Assembly (NCBI GenBank): GCA_028564705.1 | Contig: JAPXFQ010001710.1 | Span: 124,001-188,000, forward strand | Length of the DNA stretch: 64,000 bases | From: Apricaphanius iberus | Lineage: Eukaryota > Chordata > Actinopteri > Cyprinodontiformes > Aphaniidae | Reading direction: 5' to 3' | In this document: positions 9,553-21,353 of the stretch, one piece after another | Position numbering within the stretch: the stretch's first letter is position 1 | How the letters are laid out: every line of letters begins with the position of its first letter | The notes under the pieces: model-generated | Seen by the model: only the letters and a program-made list of their open reading frames with translations | The model's database searches: none | Told to the model about the DNA's origin: nothing | Position numbers and translations under genes: made by a program

Positions 9553-10745
9553 GGTGCCTACCGGTGGGGACCGTGCCTGGCGCCCAGGCCTCCTGCCGGT
9601 TCCATGAGTTCTGTTGCCTGGTCGTTTCATCTGGGGGGGGCTGTCCGGCATTGGCTGGACCCCTGATCTTGGCACTCTACGTGGGGCGGGATCTGGACCC
9701 GGGAGCTGGTAGATCTGGATGTCCAGGTGCTGGCTGGGCGCGGCCTGGGGAGGGCGTACATCCGCTGTGGCTTTTACTGTGGCTCCCTGGCGTATGGGTG
9801 TGTGTGTGTCGGGGGGTTGTTGGCGGTGGGTATTGGTCCGGGGTGGCGGCGGCGTGTGTTGTCTGTCGGTCGGCTGCAGCGTGTGTTGTCTGTCGGTCGG
9901 CTGCGGATCCCTCCTGCCTGGCGGCGGGGGACCCCTGTCGGTGGGTCCCTGGTCGGGGCCCTGCTGGGGGGCGGCGTGCCCCTGATCCCCTGTGGCCTCC
10001 GGGTCCTGTTCCCGGCGGAGCCCGTGGGCTCGTCCCTGCGATCTCTCGGGGCCCCAGCATTGCGGCTGCTTGGTGTTCCCCTGGCGCTTCCATCTGTTCC
10101 TCTCTTGGTGGGTGATCGGCCCTGCGCTGGTCCGCCTGCGGCTCCTGCGCTCTGTGGGACTCTGGATGCATGCGTCTCCTGCCTCCTTCATGTCTGTGTC
10201 GATTCCTATAGGACGGATTGACGGTTCCTAACACCAGCTATCAATCACTTGCATGGGGAAACCTTATTCAGACCTGCATGCTCCCACACACACATAGGTG
10301 TGGGGACATTGGTGTGGACGGACATATCTTGAGCTGAGGTTATCGTCATTAGTTAGTTGTTAACAGGAGTTGGCAGAAACATTAGTATTGTGTTCATTAA
10401 TCCATGCTTGTGTGTAGTGAATATGTCATTCTTAGTTTATATTATTGGATCTGAACTATTGGTGTGGTTCTGTTCAGTTCATTGTTTTTGTTTGTTATTT
10501 TTTTACCGCTTCTCTGCCATCCGGCAGAGTCGGAGGACTGGGATGCTTTCTTGTGTTCTTTGTTTGCCTCCCTGTCTTGTGTCGTCGGTCCGCGCCTCTG
10601 CCGGTCCTGTTTCTTTTCTTCAATATCTTCCTTTCTTCCTTCTTGTCTCAGTTTCGTGTCCATGACTTCAGGAAATTGAACCAACAGTTCATCTTTTGGG
10701 CTTGTACTTGGTACTCAGACACCAATTCTGAGTAGCAAACTGCTA
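9553..10745. repeat. GC-rich repeat, long copy, with terminal hairpin
   Basis: A GC-rich part (9553-10220), an intermediate part, and a pyrimidine-rich part (10600-10650) end with TACTCAGA-caccaat-TCTGAGTA, an 8-bp stem with a 7-base loop (10712-10734), followed by 'gcaaactgctag'. The same terminus closes the copy at 5262-5905. Long frames on both strands in the GC-rich part (for example 9489-10115 plus and 9535-10191 minus) look compositional: proline/arginine/glycine-rich with no domain. Family not identified; the hairpin near a CTAG end recalls Helitron 3' ends. Confidence 0.65.
9852..9905. repeat. 27-bp tandem duplication
   Basis: Two adjacent 27-bp units (9852-9878 and 9879-9905) containing TTGTCTGTCGGTCGGCTGC, differing at one base. 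Local slippage inside the GC-rich repeat. Confidence 0.9.
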
Positions 10746-11937
10746 GAAAGGACACGTAAAAAAATAAATAAATAAAATAAAAAAAAGAAAGTCAGCACTC
10801 TTAAAATCAGATTCACAACCTGAATTACAATATATACATCACAGCTGTCGTTGTCAGTCTGTGCTTTTTGTCTAAAAAAATGTCCCAATATCAATCTCAG
10901 CAACAGGCTCTCATGCCAATGTTTAATACACGCTACATCTATAAGCAGGCAGGCTACTGAAGCAGTTGAAGCATTTAAAATTCAGATTCTGGGCTTCTCA
11001 GAAAACATCCAGGGCTTAAACCCTAGTACTACCCACCCATTAATTCCTTCCCTGATAGGGATTGTACTTTATATGGCCTCTAATACGGACTTGTTAATTG
11101 TTACAAGTCTCACTTTTGTTTTACTGTCTGTATTTCGTTTTGTCTGGTCATTTAATTGATATAAATTGTTTCAAACTGAAACCTCAAAACACTAAAAAAC
11201 ATATTTCTAAATTTCTAAATCCCTGGAAAACGCAGGATCAAGCTGTTCACCATTTCGAATTCCATCGATTATCTTCATAAATATTTTAATAAAATATTAG
11301 GTTATATTGAATAATTGTTGATTTTTGAAAGTTACAACCTGGGAGCGCCAATCAAACATTACACAACAGGAATTAGAGAGATTCCAAAAGACTTATTTTT
11401 GCACCTGAAAAAAAGTACTTGTTTTGATTCTGTTGTGTGGTTGTGTCTACTTGATTAAGTCACCCTATTCTTTAGAGGATCACTGCAGTGCAATAAGTTG
11501 CTACTGCTGGCCTTTTTGAGGAGCTGCCAGAAAATGCCTAAGCCATGATGGCTCATTTGCTAGGAGTTCGTCTGCAACCGCTGGTTTGCAAGTTCAAACT
11601 CCTTCTCTGTTCATCTAACCCCTAATTTCCTCTGCATGTGTTACACCCCTAAAAATAGGGGAGAAATAATCACGAGAGGGATGTTAAGCCGCTTCTCTCA
11701 TGCAGTCATTTAATGCATGTGCGCAAGATTCCACTAGTGGAAAACGGACGGCACTAGCAATCGATCCAAGAAAACGCCTACTAGTAGATTACTGATGCAC
11801 AAATCACAGTTCTTTTAACTAAAATGTACCAAACATTAATGTGTAAGTCAATAAGTTCTTCACAGCATTCTTAATGCATTTACTTTGAGTTTCCTTTTTG
11901 GTTTATGTGAACTTATATGAATTAATATGTACTATAA
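10746..11937. other. unassigned
   Basis: Begins with an A-rich aaaat run (10757-10790). Otherwise AT-rich without recognisable genes. Short frames at 10851-11280 carry no domain. Confidence 0.5.
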
Positions 11938-12075
11938 ACCTGTAAAATCGCTGGAGGTTTCTTCCCGTTAAAGGGAAGTTTTTTCTCTCTAATGTCGCTA
12001 CATGCTTGCTCAAAAAGTGGCTTCAGATGACATCTGTTGGGAATTGGCAATATATAAAAAATCTTAAATGAACTC
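11938..12075 (+). repeat. L2-type LINE 3' tail fragment
   Basis: Holds 'ggaggtttcttcccgttaaa', 'gtcgctacatgcttgctc' and 'agatgacatctgttg', the same ordered phrases found in the 3' region of the LINE ending near 47170. Only the tail survives. Confidence 0.7.
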
Positions 12076-13189
12076 TGCCTATTTCATTTGTTGTTTATTT
12101 CATCTGTTCACCTTGACATTTTTAAAATAGACAAACAATATATGTAGATAAAGTTGTCCTATTTCATTTTTCATTTAGTAATTATTAGCATTTTTTTCTG
12201 ACAAAATATGATCTGAATGTTTTAGGTAATTGCTGGGTATAACTGGATGAGGTACAGGGTTTGCTGGAGCCAAAAGGGACAGTCTGGCTGAACAGATGTT
12301 ATGTTAACCAACTTTTGATGAAACCTGAGAGTCCTGAGTCTTCTTATTGAATCTCTTGTGGTGTTGGTTTTTATTGTAAAGACACCAGTCTGTCACCTCA
12401 GACTCAGACTTATGTGGAACATGACTCTATAATAGCTTGGTAATCAGCAAATCTCATCAGTTTGTTCATTCCCTGGATCCCTGCAGTGCATGCAGCAGAG
12501 AAATCATACAGCCACATAGAGTGATAAGAGTTTTTATCAGAGTTATCACCTGTTGGGTTATTTCCACACTAAGCATAGACCAAAATAGTTGCAAAAGAAC
12601 ACCACCTCAACAAAAAAGTACAGTGAACAGTCAACAAAGGAACTGCCACCTTCCTCCAAATGGCCAGATCCAGAAAATATTTCAAAATGATATTAAGCAA
12701 AGTTGAAAAGTTGGGCTTTTTTGACAGCTCACTAATGATGAACAGAAGCCTTTTAGAATTATATTTTTTATTTAAAGGTTCACTCCGGTTAGAACCAAAC
12801 ATAATTTCAGTAATTACATACATTCTTTTCTTCACTTTATCATTCACCAGAATAATAGAATGCATTAATAATTCTAAGGAAATGAACACAAACAGCATTG
12901 GTTATTCTTCAACCAAATGAATTCTTTGTCATTGTGATAGAAAAATAAAAGTTAAGTAGTTAAACATAAACCCCATTGAAGTTTAATAGGGAAAACAAAC
13001 ATACATTGTGGGGTATGCTGTTACAGTGGTTCATAGTGTCTTTGACCTTTTATCACATTTAATTCTACAACAGAAAGGTGGATACAATTCAAGACCACAA
13101 TCCTAGGCTCTCATTTTTTCTACAAATATCTATTGAACTATATTTGGATGGTGAGCAACATACTTAACCAGCCCTGATCTCCCTTATAT
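12076..13189. other. unassigned
   Basis: AT-rich. Reading frames at 12437-12920 on both strands overlap one another and have no recognisable domain. Confidence 0.5.
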
Positions 13190-13725
13190 AGATGGTGGAC
13201 ACCCCTGTCATCGCTGTAATGCCTTGTTGAAGGGTGACATCGGCTGGGATGATGCTCCCAGTAACAGAACGTCCTTCTTCTCCTGTTATCACAGTTTTAC
13301 TTTCTTTAAGATAGAAAATACTCCTACATTAGTTTGTCTGTTCTTTTTTGTCTCTCTGCTCTGTGTTCGCAAGCCTCAAGTCGGTCATTGTAGGTGGCCT
13401 CTCATACTGTTGGGGGTTTCTTCCTGTGAAATAGGATTTTTTCCTCTCCACTGTTGTCAGGTGCATGTTCAGTAAGAGGGACTGCTGTGAAGGCAACGAT
13501 GAAGGTGACTGTCTACTGTTGCCACTCATTCTTCCATGAGGAGTACATGATTCAAGTCAATGAATCTGTGCAATTCTGCTGGGTTTCCTTAGATAGAATA
13601 CTTTTACACCCCATTGGAATGCTGTCTGATTGAATTGATATAACTTTCCTTGCAAAGTGCCCTAAGGAAATAAAAGTTGTGATTGGTGGTATATGAATAA
13701 ACTGAAATGAATTGAACTGAATCAC
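13190..13725 (+). repeat. L2-type LINE 3' tail fragment
   Basis: Contains degenerate 'gggggtttcttcctgtgaaa', 'cctctccactgttgtc', 'agagggactgctg', then 'ttgcaaagtgccctaaggaaa' and a terminal 'aactgaaatgaattgaactg'. The order matches the tail at 46860-47170. It is more diverged than the 44-47 kb copy. Confidence 0.7.
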
Positions 13726-14369
13726 TGGTTTCTAATGTTTAGTTTAGTGTTTAGCACTTTTCCTTCAGTGACATTAAAAAGGTTGAGAAAAATGCCTTTT
13801 TTTTCCCTATCTGATCCCACTAACTCTTAAAACACAGCATTTATTGCTGAGAAAACCCCCTCACTAATAACTGGTTGTGCCATCGTTGGTGGATACAACT
13901 GTCACAAAACACACAAAGACACTTGACAGTTAATATTCACCGCTCACCATCACTGCAGATCACTACAGATGTAGTTAGGCAGAATTACTTTGGTTTTACT
14001 AAAAGAGAGAGGACTTAGATTACAAATGTTGTTTTTTAAGTTAATGACGGAACATAATTAGAACATGAATAAAGAACATTTTCTGCGTGGATCCCTCCTG
14101 TTTCGTGTTTTGTCTGTTTGTGGATAATGGCTCCTACTGTGGTTCACTGGGGTCAAAGCATTATAAATGGCTTTTTAATTGTTTAGACAGACAAATATTA
14201 CTAACTGATTCTTGTCTCTTCTCCAATTTTGTTAGATAAAGGCATGATTTTTTGTGTTTTGCTATTCTTTTAGCATATTTCATGTTGTCAGACATGTTTT
14301 GTTTAGATAAATTCTGATTCTAAAGGTCAGGCAGTAATCATATATTGGTATGACTTGTAACTTACATCA
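13726..14369. other. unassigned
   Basis: AT-rich sequence between two LINE tails; nothing recognised. Confidence 0.5.
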
Positions 14370-14745
14370 GTTGTCTTGTTCTTTTTGTGTCTCTTCTCTG
14401 TCTTCTCAAACCCCCCTACAGTCGCGGGAGATGACCACCTGTACTGAGCCAGGTTCTGCCAGAGGTTTTTTCCTGTTAAAGGGGAGTTTGTCCGGTCCAT
14501 TGTATCTACATGCTTACTCAGCTTGAGGGATTGCTGAGGCATTACTGTGGTTGGAGTCTGCATGATCCGGCCACAACCTCACTTCGATGACTCAATGCAA
14601 TCTGCTAGGATGCCTTACATAGAAAAGTTTTAACTGATTGGAATGTTTGTATAATTGTACTGAAATGACTTTTCTTGTAAAGTACCTTGAGATGACATAT
14701 GTTGCCCTATGTAAATAAAAGTGAATTGAAATTGAAAAAATAAAT
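14370..14745 (+). repeat. L2-type LINE 3' tail fragment
   Basis: Clear tail of the same family: 'gtcgcgggagatgaccacc', 'tgagccaggttctgccagag', 'ttcctgttaaaggggagttt', 'tgagggattgctgag', 'gtaaagtaccttgagatgac' and an A-rich terminus. Confidence 0.8.
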
Positions 14746-15569
14746 AAACTGGACTAAAAACATATTCATAACTAATTCATGATTAAACAAGGTGGGATTT
14801 TATTTTTTGGGGAAGTTAGGCAATGACTATCCACCATATCCTTTGAATTTATATATCCACATCTCTAAGTAATTTGTCTTCCGATATGTCAAAAGAGATT
14901 ATGTGGGAATAGGGATTTGAGAATAATAAGAAAATATATAATTAACAGTAAAATAGGAATATATTTTTTGAAGGCATTAGTAAGCCCCATAAAAAAATGT
15001 GTTTCAAAATGTGAACCCTGTAAAAAGCCAGGTACATTTATTACTCTAGATTTCTCAGGAGTACAAATAACTGTGAGATTTACAACATATTAAAAATAAT
15101 TGGGTCTTACTGTTGGATTACAAATTTAAAAATATAATAAAGGAAGGAGACAGAACAAATAAAATAGGGCCAAGAAGACCACAATGCAGAACCCTCTGGT
15201 TAAGAGTAAGACACTTTTGGAACAGCTCTGTTTTGCCTCTTGTTTGTCTTTGAAATGAATTATTTAGTTGTGTAAACAAAATAGGGATTGGTTTAGTTTT
15301 CTAATTAAATATATGTCCATGTATCTTTTTACTGGACGTGTAGTTTGCTGAACATCAGCTCAAAAATTATATGACCCATACCATACCATAGCATTTTATA
15401 CACAGCCATACAGCTGACCAAAGTGCTTGAACACTAAAGGGACAGATAAACCAAATAAATAAAAAACAACTACAATAGCCATAAAATGTTTGGGGAAAAG
15501 TAAGGCAAGAAATTAAAAGCAAAAAAGGAACAGCAAATGTTCATGAAAGAGTAAAAACCGACCTGCGGC
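14746..15569. other. unassigned
   Basis: AT-rich; no feature recognised. Confidence 0.5.
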
Positions 15570-15860
15570 TAAGATTTAAAAGCCAGGGAGAAGTATAGAG
15601 GATGTTTGCCTGAATGCTAGAGGGAGTTCATTCCACAATTTTGTAGTGCCGAAGCTATCAGAACCTCTAAGAGAAGTATACTGGATGCCCTAAGCATTCA
15701 AACGCGGTTGCTTGGGACAGAGCAGATCAGACAGGTAGAGGGGTGCAAGACAATGTAATGATTTAAAAAATGAAAAGCAGTAGCTAGTATTGAACCCTGT
15801 AAGCAATTGGCAGTCAGTGGAGGGATTTCAGTAAAGGTGTCATGTGTTGTCATCTGTTGA
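15570..15860. repeat. diverged dispersed fish repeat
   Basis: Contains 'gagggagttcattccacaat', 'ggacagagcagatcagacag' and 'caattggcagtcagtggagg', which resemble a frequent non-coding repeat of fish genomes. Too diverged to place its ends or family. Confidence 0.4.
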
Positions 15861-17107
15861 TATGCATACTAAATATTGCTGTCAATTCCATATCAGTTGA
15901 CCAAAGTTTGTCATATACAACAAGGAACATTTCCTGTTCCAATTAAATGTTTTCTTTGCTGCCCACATAATGTCAAATAAACTATAATATTAACAAAAAA
16001 ACAATATATATTCTAAAAGATAAAAAGGGCTTTAATTTATTTATAAACATTTTCTAGTGTGTAACATGCAATCTAAATGTACAAAGATGGTTAAATCCTA
16101 TCAACTGTTCAAGAGTCTGATAGCACATTCAGTAAAATACTTTTGAAATCTTGTTGTTTGGCATTTCACACTTGTGTACCTGTGACCTGAGGGTAGAAGT
16201 GTGAACAGTCCATACTGAGGATATGTGGCATATTTGAGGATGAGGCAGCTCTCGTGTGGGCTCTGCAGTAGTAGCTGCTCTGCAGAGCTGACAGCATAAT
16301 GGCAACATGTCTGCAGTGTAAAGATGATTCAGAATAGGAAAGGATAGCTGTCCAACGCAACTTGTGATGTCTTTGATTGACCATTTTGTGAGCTGTTAGT
16401 GACACAGTTTCATTCGATGTCACAAATTTGATCAAAGATGAGACATTTAGGCTTTGGGGTTTATACCACCTCACTTTCCAAATTAAGGCTTTATCATTTG
16501 TATCTGCTTGGAAAGTTTGATTGTATATTTTTCTCACTAGATTCGAAAACTCTGTAAACATGTTTTTATTCTAAATAACATTATTTTAAATGTTACTTAA
16601 ATGTTACCAGTCTTATATGGGGCCAGAAGAAAACTGTGAAAATGAGTTTTTAAAGCAATAAAAATGTTGCTCTCTGTCCGATGCTTTATTTTTGGTACAT
16701 AATGCTAGACATTTTCTTTCAACTACACAATACATGAACTGAGCCTTTGTAGTGTTTTTCTTTGCTAGTCAATCATACCACTCAAAAGCACTCTTACAAA
16801 GGAGGCACTCAACTTTGTTGATAAAAAAATATCCAGATTTTAGCTAGTTGGGGTAGTTGCCCAAAGGCTCACTGACCTGTGACATAGAAGAATACTGGAA
16901 TGGAACCAGCTGAGAAGAAAATTTCATAACTCCTCCAACAGTGCCCATTCAGTCTATTAGCATCCTAATACTGTCCTCCTCCATCACCATAGGAACCAAC
17001 ATTTTCATATTGGCTGCAACGCAAAATATCCAGCAACTACCCAGTTTTGACCACCTTAAGTAAATGTGCAGATTTTCTTTCAACTCTACACATGGAGTCC
17101 AGGTAAA
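15861..17107. other. mostly unassigned, faint repeat near 16095-16340
   Basis: 'caagagtctgatagcacatt' and 'ctgtgacctgagggtagaag' at 16108-16200 recall another old fish interspersed repeat. A 131-codon minus-strand frame (16166-16561) crosses it; its translation has no domain and I treat it as chance. Confidence 0.4.
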
Positions 17108-17235
17108 TAAATTTCATCCATTATCTATTACGCTTCTCCTTAAATGTTCACAGATGAGCTGGGTGCCTATATCCAGTGGTCATTGAAAGGCAGGGTAAAC
17201 ACTTGAAAGGTTGCCAGTCCATTGCAGGGTAAATA
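17108..17235. repeat. dispersed fish repeat, fragment 2
   Basis: 'catccattatctattacgct', 'agctgggtgcctatatccag' and 'ggttgccagtccattgcagg' match the common repeat seen also at 2525-2602 and 27343-27445. Confidence 0.55.
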
Positions 17236-18439
17236 CATTGATTAAAGAATAGATTCCCAGTTACTGTATTCAATGCATCCCTCTGAGCAGGAGCTGATTG
17301 CACTTTGGAAAGTTAAAGAGGCTCTAGAGTGCGACTTTGGCCAGAGCAGTGGGTTAGACATGCTCCTAAGGCCACAATGTATGCCAAAAACCGGTGTCGT
17401 GTGGCACCTGCTGCTGCTTTAACTGCAGTTAGTGCAGTTGTTTAAGTCTAACAGCGTTACTAACGGCGTTAATTTTTAGGTAATGGAGTAATCTAATTAA
17501 TTACTTTTCCTATCGTTATAACGCCGTTACAGTTACTTGGGATTTAAAGTGGAGCCTTACTATAATGTGGTTGAATGAAGCGCAGCGGTGTCAGGCTGCA
17601 GGGAGAAAGCACAGGTGTCTGTGATGATGCGCCGCGAATATAATGATGATTTAGTGACTGGGGAGATATTCTGAGTGCTCTTGCTGCCTGGATGCTGTAA
17701 GGAATTTACTTGTGAACTTAGTTTTATGTTGGATATTAGTTTCATTAAAGCGGACACTTCCTCAAACGTCTCACCCAGAACTGCGCTAACAAAGCGGCTG
17801 CATCGCTGCTTGCTCCTGAAGGCAGTAGGTTTGATTTTCAATAAATCTCCATACATTCCACAAAATACCTGTGAGATCTAACAACAAAGTGAACCCAAAA
17901 TATTAATAAATTGTTGCTCAACACCCAAAGAATATATTTCTTATCAATATGTTACTGTAAAATATGTGATATTTTTCTTCATTATGGCTTCCAGTTCATG
18001 TGACGCTGGTGACACCAAATCAATCTTGATATATCTCACTACATCTTAAGAACCAGACACAACAATTTATTTCATATTTGATTGCATAGAATATTTATAT
18101 TAATCATTTTACTGTAATATTTCAGGTTTACCTTCAATAGCTTCCTGGTCAAGTGACCAGGTGATACAAATCAATCTTAAAATGTCTTACCACAACCATT
18201 TGGATTGTGCTCTGTTTACTGTACAATATTACAGATATATAGATTTGCACAACTTAATGTACAGATTTTCCTTCGTTTCATTTTACCCACACCTGTCTGT
18301 CTTAGTTTTGCATTTTAATGAAAATTGTGAGATTATGTATTTACAATATTTACTTTTTGTATATTTTTTATTTTTCTGCTTACAGCTTCAATCTTATTGG
18401 GTCAAGTTAAAATATCAAATGTTCAAAAATATTTTCTTT
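17236..18439. other. unassigned, with a possible hAT fragment
   Basis: Apart from 17440-17545 no element is recognised. Overlapping frames on both strands at 17560-17881 suggest old coding or transposon sequence but show no domain. 18000-18430 is AT-rich. Confidence 0.4.
17440..17545. mobile_element. hAT-type fragment with GTAACGCCGTTAC-like repeats
   Basis: 'acagcgttactaacggcgtt', 'taatctaattaattactttt' and 'ataacgccgttacagttac' are typical internal/subterminal phrases of a large hAT family in fish. The ends are not identifiable. Confidence 0.45.
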
Positions 18440-18691
18440 ATAGACCATCAGCCTGGGAGGCCCCGGCGTGGAACCTCGAGACTTGGAGGCTGGCGGCGTG
18501 GGACCCTGAGCCTGGAAGGCTGGCGGCGGAGTAGAAGCTTGTGTTGAACCTTGTGGTGCAGGGAAGGGCGGAGCTTGACTTTGTCATATGGAGTCTGGTG
18601 GCGCTTGACCTTGTGGTACGGAATCGGACCCATAAAAAGCTGCCGAAGCAGGCTGGAGTGCTGAAGCAGGTTTGTGGACTGCAGAGGCAGG

Positions 18692-19477
18692 TTAGTGGAC
18701 TGCTGAGGCTGGCAGGGTGTGACCTTGTGACGTGGAATGTTGCTGAGTGTGACCTTGTGGCGTGGAGTATGGCAATGCTGAACATTGTGGCGTGGAGTAT
18801 GGCAACGCTGAACCTTGTGCCGTGGAGTCCGGCAGAGCTACGTTATGGCTTGGAGTTTGGTTGGCCTGTTGTAGGAACTGATGTTGGCGCGGAGGCCGGC
18901 TGACGTGGAGCTGGAGCTGAAGTCGGCTGACATGAAGCTGCACCTTGCGCTGAGGTAAGCAGAAGCGAAGTTGAAGCGAAGGCCGGCAGGCCTTTAAGTT
19001 GGGCCTTGGAGGCCAGCGGCGAGGAGCCATGAGGCGTGGAGGCCGGCGGCAAAGGAGAAACCATCTGTCTGGATGGCAAGCTGGGATGCTGAGGCTTGTG
19101 TAGTGGCAAAGGCCGGCGATGGAAGAGGGATCCACAATGAGGCTTGGAAGACCCTCAGAGGAATCTCGGACAACGGCCTGCTGCTGGCAGCCGCTGGAGA
19201 GGTCCGCTGACTCAGGAACCGTTACTGGCACATCAGGTGTCGCAGGAACCGTCACTGGCAAGTCAGTCATCTCTGGAAACGTCACTGGAATGTCACTCGT
19301 CTCTGGAACATCACTCGTCTCTGGAACAGTTACTGGAACGTCAGGAGTCACAGGAACCGTCTCTGGAGCGTGAGTCACCTCTGGAACGTCAATCGTCTCT
19401 GGAACCGTGTCTGGAACATCAGTCGTCTCTGGAACGTCAGTCATCTCTGGAACAGACTCTGGGACAGGAGCGACCAC
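18692..19477 (-). CDS. 261-codon frame with Val-Pro-Glu-Thr repeats, unknown
   Basis: The first ~90 residues are a degenerate repeat around VPETSD (VPETTDVPDTVPETIDVPEV...), followed by a basic middle and a C-terminal part with STPQ(C/G) repeats. There is no signal peptide, domain or typical start context. The underlying DNA is two minisatellite-like arrays, so an open frame may simply reflect tandem repetition with unit lengths divisible by three. It could be a low-complexity part of a decayed retroelement gag or of a host gene exon; I cannot tell, and the plus strand is open in part as well. Confidence 0.25.
   Translation of the reverse strand: MVAPVPESVPEMTDVPETTDVPDTVPETIDVPEVTHAPETVPVTPDVPVTVPETSDVPETSDIPVTFPEMTDLPVTVPATPDVPVTVPESADLSSGCQQQAVVRDSSEGLPSLIVDPSSIAGLCHYTSLSIPACHPDRWFLLCRRPPRLMAPRRWPPRPNLKACRPSLQLRFCLPQRKVQLHVSRLQLQLHVSRPPRQHQFLQQANQTPSHNVALPDSTAQGSALPYSTPQCSALPYSTPQGHTQQHSTSQGHTLPASAVH
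18721..18835. repeat. 33-bp minisatellite-like array
   Basis: About three imperfect 33-bp units carrying 'gtggcgtggagtatggcaa' and 'gctgaac(a/c)ttgtg'. Unit length keeps a reading frame open. Confidence 0.7.
19203..19470. repeat. minisatellite with 12-18 bp units
   Basis: Dense degenerate tandem repeats of (g/t)tctctggaac(g/a)tcag type, about 18 units of 12, 15 or 18 bp, encoding VPETSD-like repeats on the minus strand. Confidence 0.8.
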
Positions 19478-19559
19478 TGGAACGTCTCTGGGACAGGAGC
19501 GACCTCAGGAACCACCACTGGAGCAGGAGCGACCTCAGGAACCAAGTCTGAGGACCTGG

Positions 19560-20425
19560 AGTCTGGACCACACTCAGAAGTCCAGACTTCAGGACTACAC
19601 TCTAAAGAACTGGGTTCCGGATCACACTCCGAAGAACTGGGTTCCACAGCTGTTACAGAAGAAGACTCAGAAATGATCCTTACAATAGTCTTGTGCTCTG
19701 AAACAGTCTCTACTGGGATCTCTGGCTCTAAAGAAAAGTCTCTACTGAGAACTTGGGCTCAGAAACAGTCTGTGGAACCTCTTTGAAAATATTTCTTTTG
19801 TTTTGAACAAACTCATCATAAAGTTCAAAAATGCTTTCAAGAATCATGGTGCAACGACGAGAACAACGACAACGACCCGATAAGGACAGACAGACAGACA
19901 CAGATGGACCTAAATACTGTGGGAAGGGTAGTCAGAATATGGAGAGCACCTGGGAGCAGGGGAGGAAAACACAGGGAGGACTAATAGGACAACAGGTGAA
20001 ACAAACTAGGGCTAATTAACACAGACAGACGGGGAAGAAACAAACAGGGAGGAATAAATGACAGACAGAGACAGATCATAACAAGGGCAGAAGGAAGATG
20101 GAGAGGAGCTTCAGGAAGACAGCACCACTGCAAGAAGGACAGGTATTATTACAGGTAAGGTTTGGATCTGTTTTGTTTGTAGGTGAAAAATCTGGATTCT
20201 TATGGTGACTTGTAGCAGAAGAGATCTGGGGAAGGTAAGCGGATCCTGTGAGGTAGTGATGGGCAGAAAGTACAATCGGTGAGTAACTTCTGTTCTCCTT
20301 TCCCTTTGATTCCAGTGGAGGTGGAGCCCTGAGGTTGGACAGACAAGCGGGTAACGTGAGATAGGATGGGGCAGTACCAGGAAGGCAAGTATACGGAAGG
20401 TAGCCAGAGGAGCAGCACTGAAAAA
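19560..20425. other. purine-rich unassigned stretch
   Basis: Contains 'acgacgagaacaacgacaac', cagacagacaga runs (19888-19905) and 'gggaggaaaacacagggagg'. Similar wording is frequent in fish repeats, but I cannot name one. No gene recognised. Confidence 0.4.
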
Positions 20426-20803
20426 TTAGGGATGGTTCAAAGAGATCTTACGGCCTAGAAGTTCAGCAATGAGGAAGAGAGTGAGGACTAAGAAATGAAA
20501 TTCACATTCCTCTTCTTCTGCACTTTCATTTGGCACGACCCTTCTCTGTTTCCTGTTTTTTTCTCCATCTGAAATATTACCTCTCTTTCCCTTCATCGTA
20601 TCCTGTCCAAAACCAATTTCCATACAATCTTCACTTTCATATTCCTCTATATCTACCCACACCTTCTCATTCACTACACAGCCGTGCCTACCCGGCGATG
20701 CCTGTCCTTCTCGTCTTGATTTTGGCATTTCCTCCAACTCTAGTCCTCTTGTTCTGAGCATCAAAATATTCCCAAGTCCTTTATTTTTTCCATTCGATAA
20801 CAC
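20426..20803 (-). pseudogene. possible LINE ORF1 relic
   Basis: A 125-codon frame with an acidic/basic, Ser/Glu-rich middle: KRGNISDGEKNRKQRRVV followed by NESAEEEECEFHFLVL. This pattern (a charged GEK/RKRR block, an acidic run, then a hydrophobic strand) resembles the start of ORF1 in Tx1/L1-like LINEs of fish, just before the RNA-binding domain. The frame ends soon after, so at best this is a truncated copy. Alternative: chance frame. Confidence 0.3.
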
Positions 20804-21353
20804 CTTGTTCTTTTCCTACAAATGTCCTTTTACCATTAACTTTTCAATCAAACGTCGTCTATCACAATCTGTTAATCCTCCAGTCACTCAAACAAACAAA
20901 CCCGCGCGCTTCCACCACCGGATCTAAATGCCGGGCCGCATTGGGTGGAAGGCTTCCGCCTAAGCCCGCCGTTTTTGGTTTCTGGCAGGGAGCTTCTGGC
21001 TAGAAGAACCTTATATAAGTGGATACAGGAGTGAGAGACAGCAGGTAATTACTGAAAGCAGGTGAGTCTGATGAGTGAAATTATTGGCAGCACAGAGTAA
21101 GTAGGAACCAACAGGTCTCAAGCTGCAACATTACAAATAGTCTATTTTTTTTATTATTATTTTTTTTGCATTATACCTATTCTGTCTTGTCAACAATACC
21201 ATATGGAGAAGCCTGTTGACACTACATGTTCTGATATCTGGAGATAGTATTCTCATGGCCTAGAAAGTATTTGTATTTATATAACATCAGACTATTTGTA
21301 TTTATACAATCTCAGAGTGTTACATCAGGGCTGCATCTGGTAGTCTTGTTTTT
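20804..21353. other. unassigned
   Basis: Contains GC-rich 'cgcgcgcttccaccaccgg' (20900-20920) and a TATATAAG box-like motif near 21012, so it could be the 5' region of a retroelement on either strand. A T-rich run is at 21144-21170. Confidence 0.35.

Noticed and set aside
9489..10234. Frames of 164-218 codons on both strands
   Set aside because: Same compositional effect in the long GC-rich repeat; no domain, no splice or start context.
16166..16561. 131-codon minus-strand frame
   Set aside because: No domain, and part overlaps faint interspersed repeat sequence.
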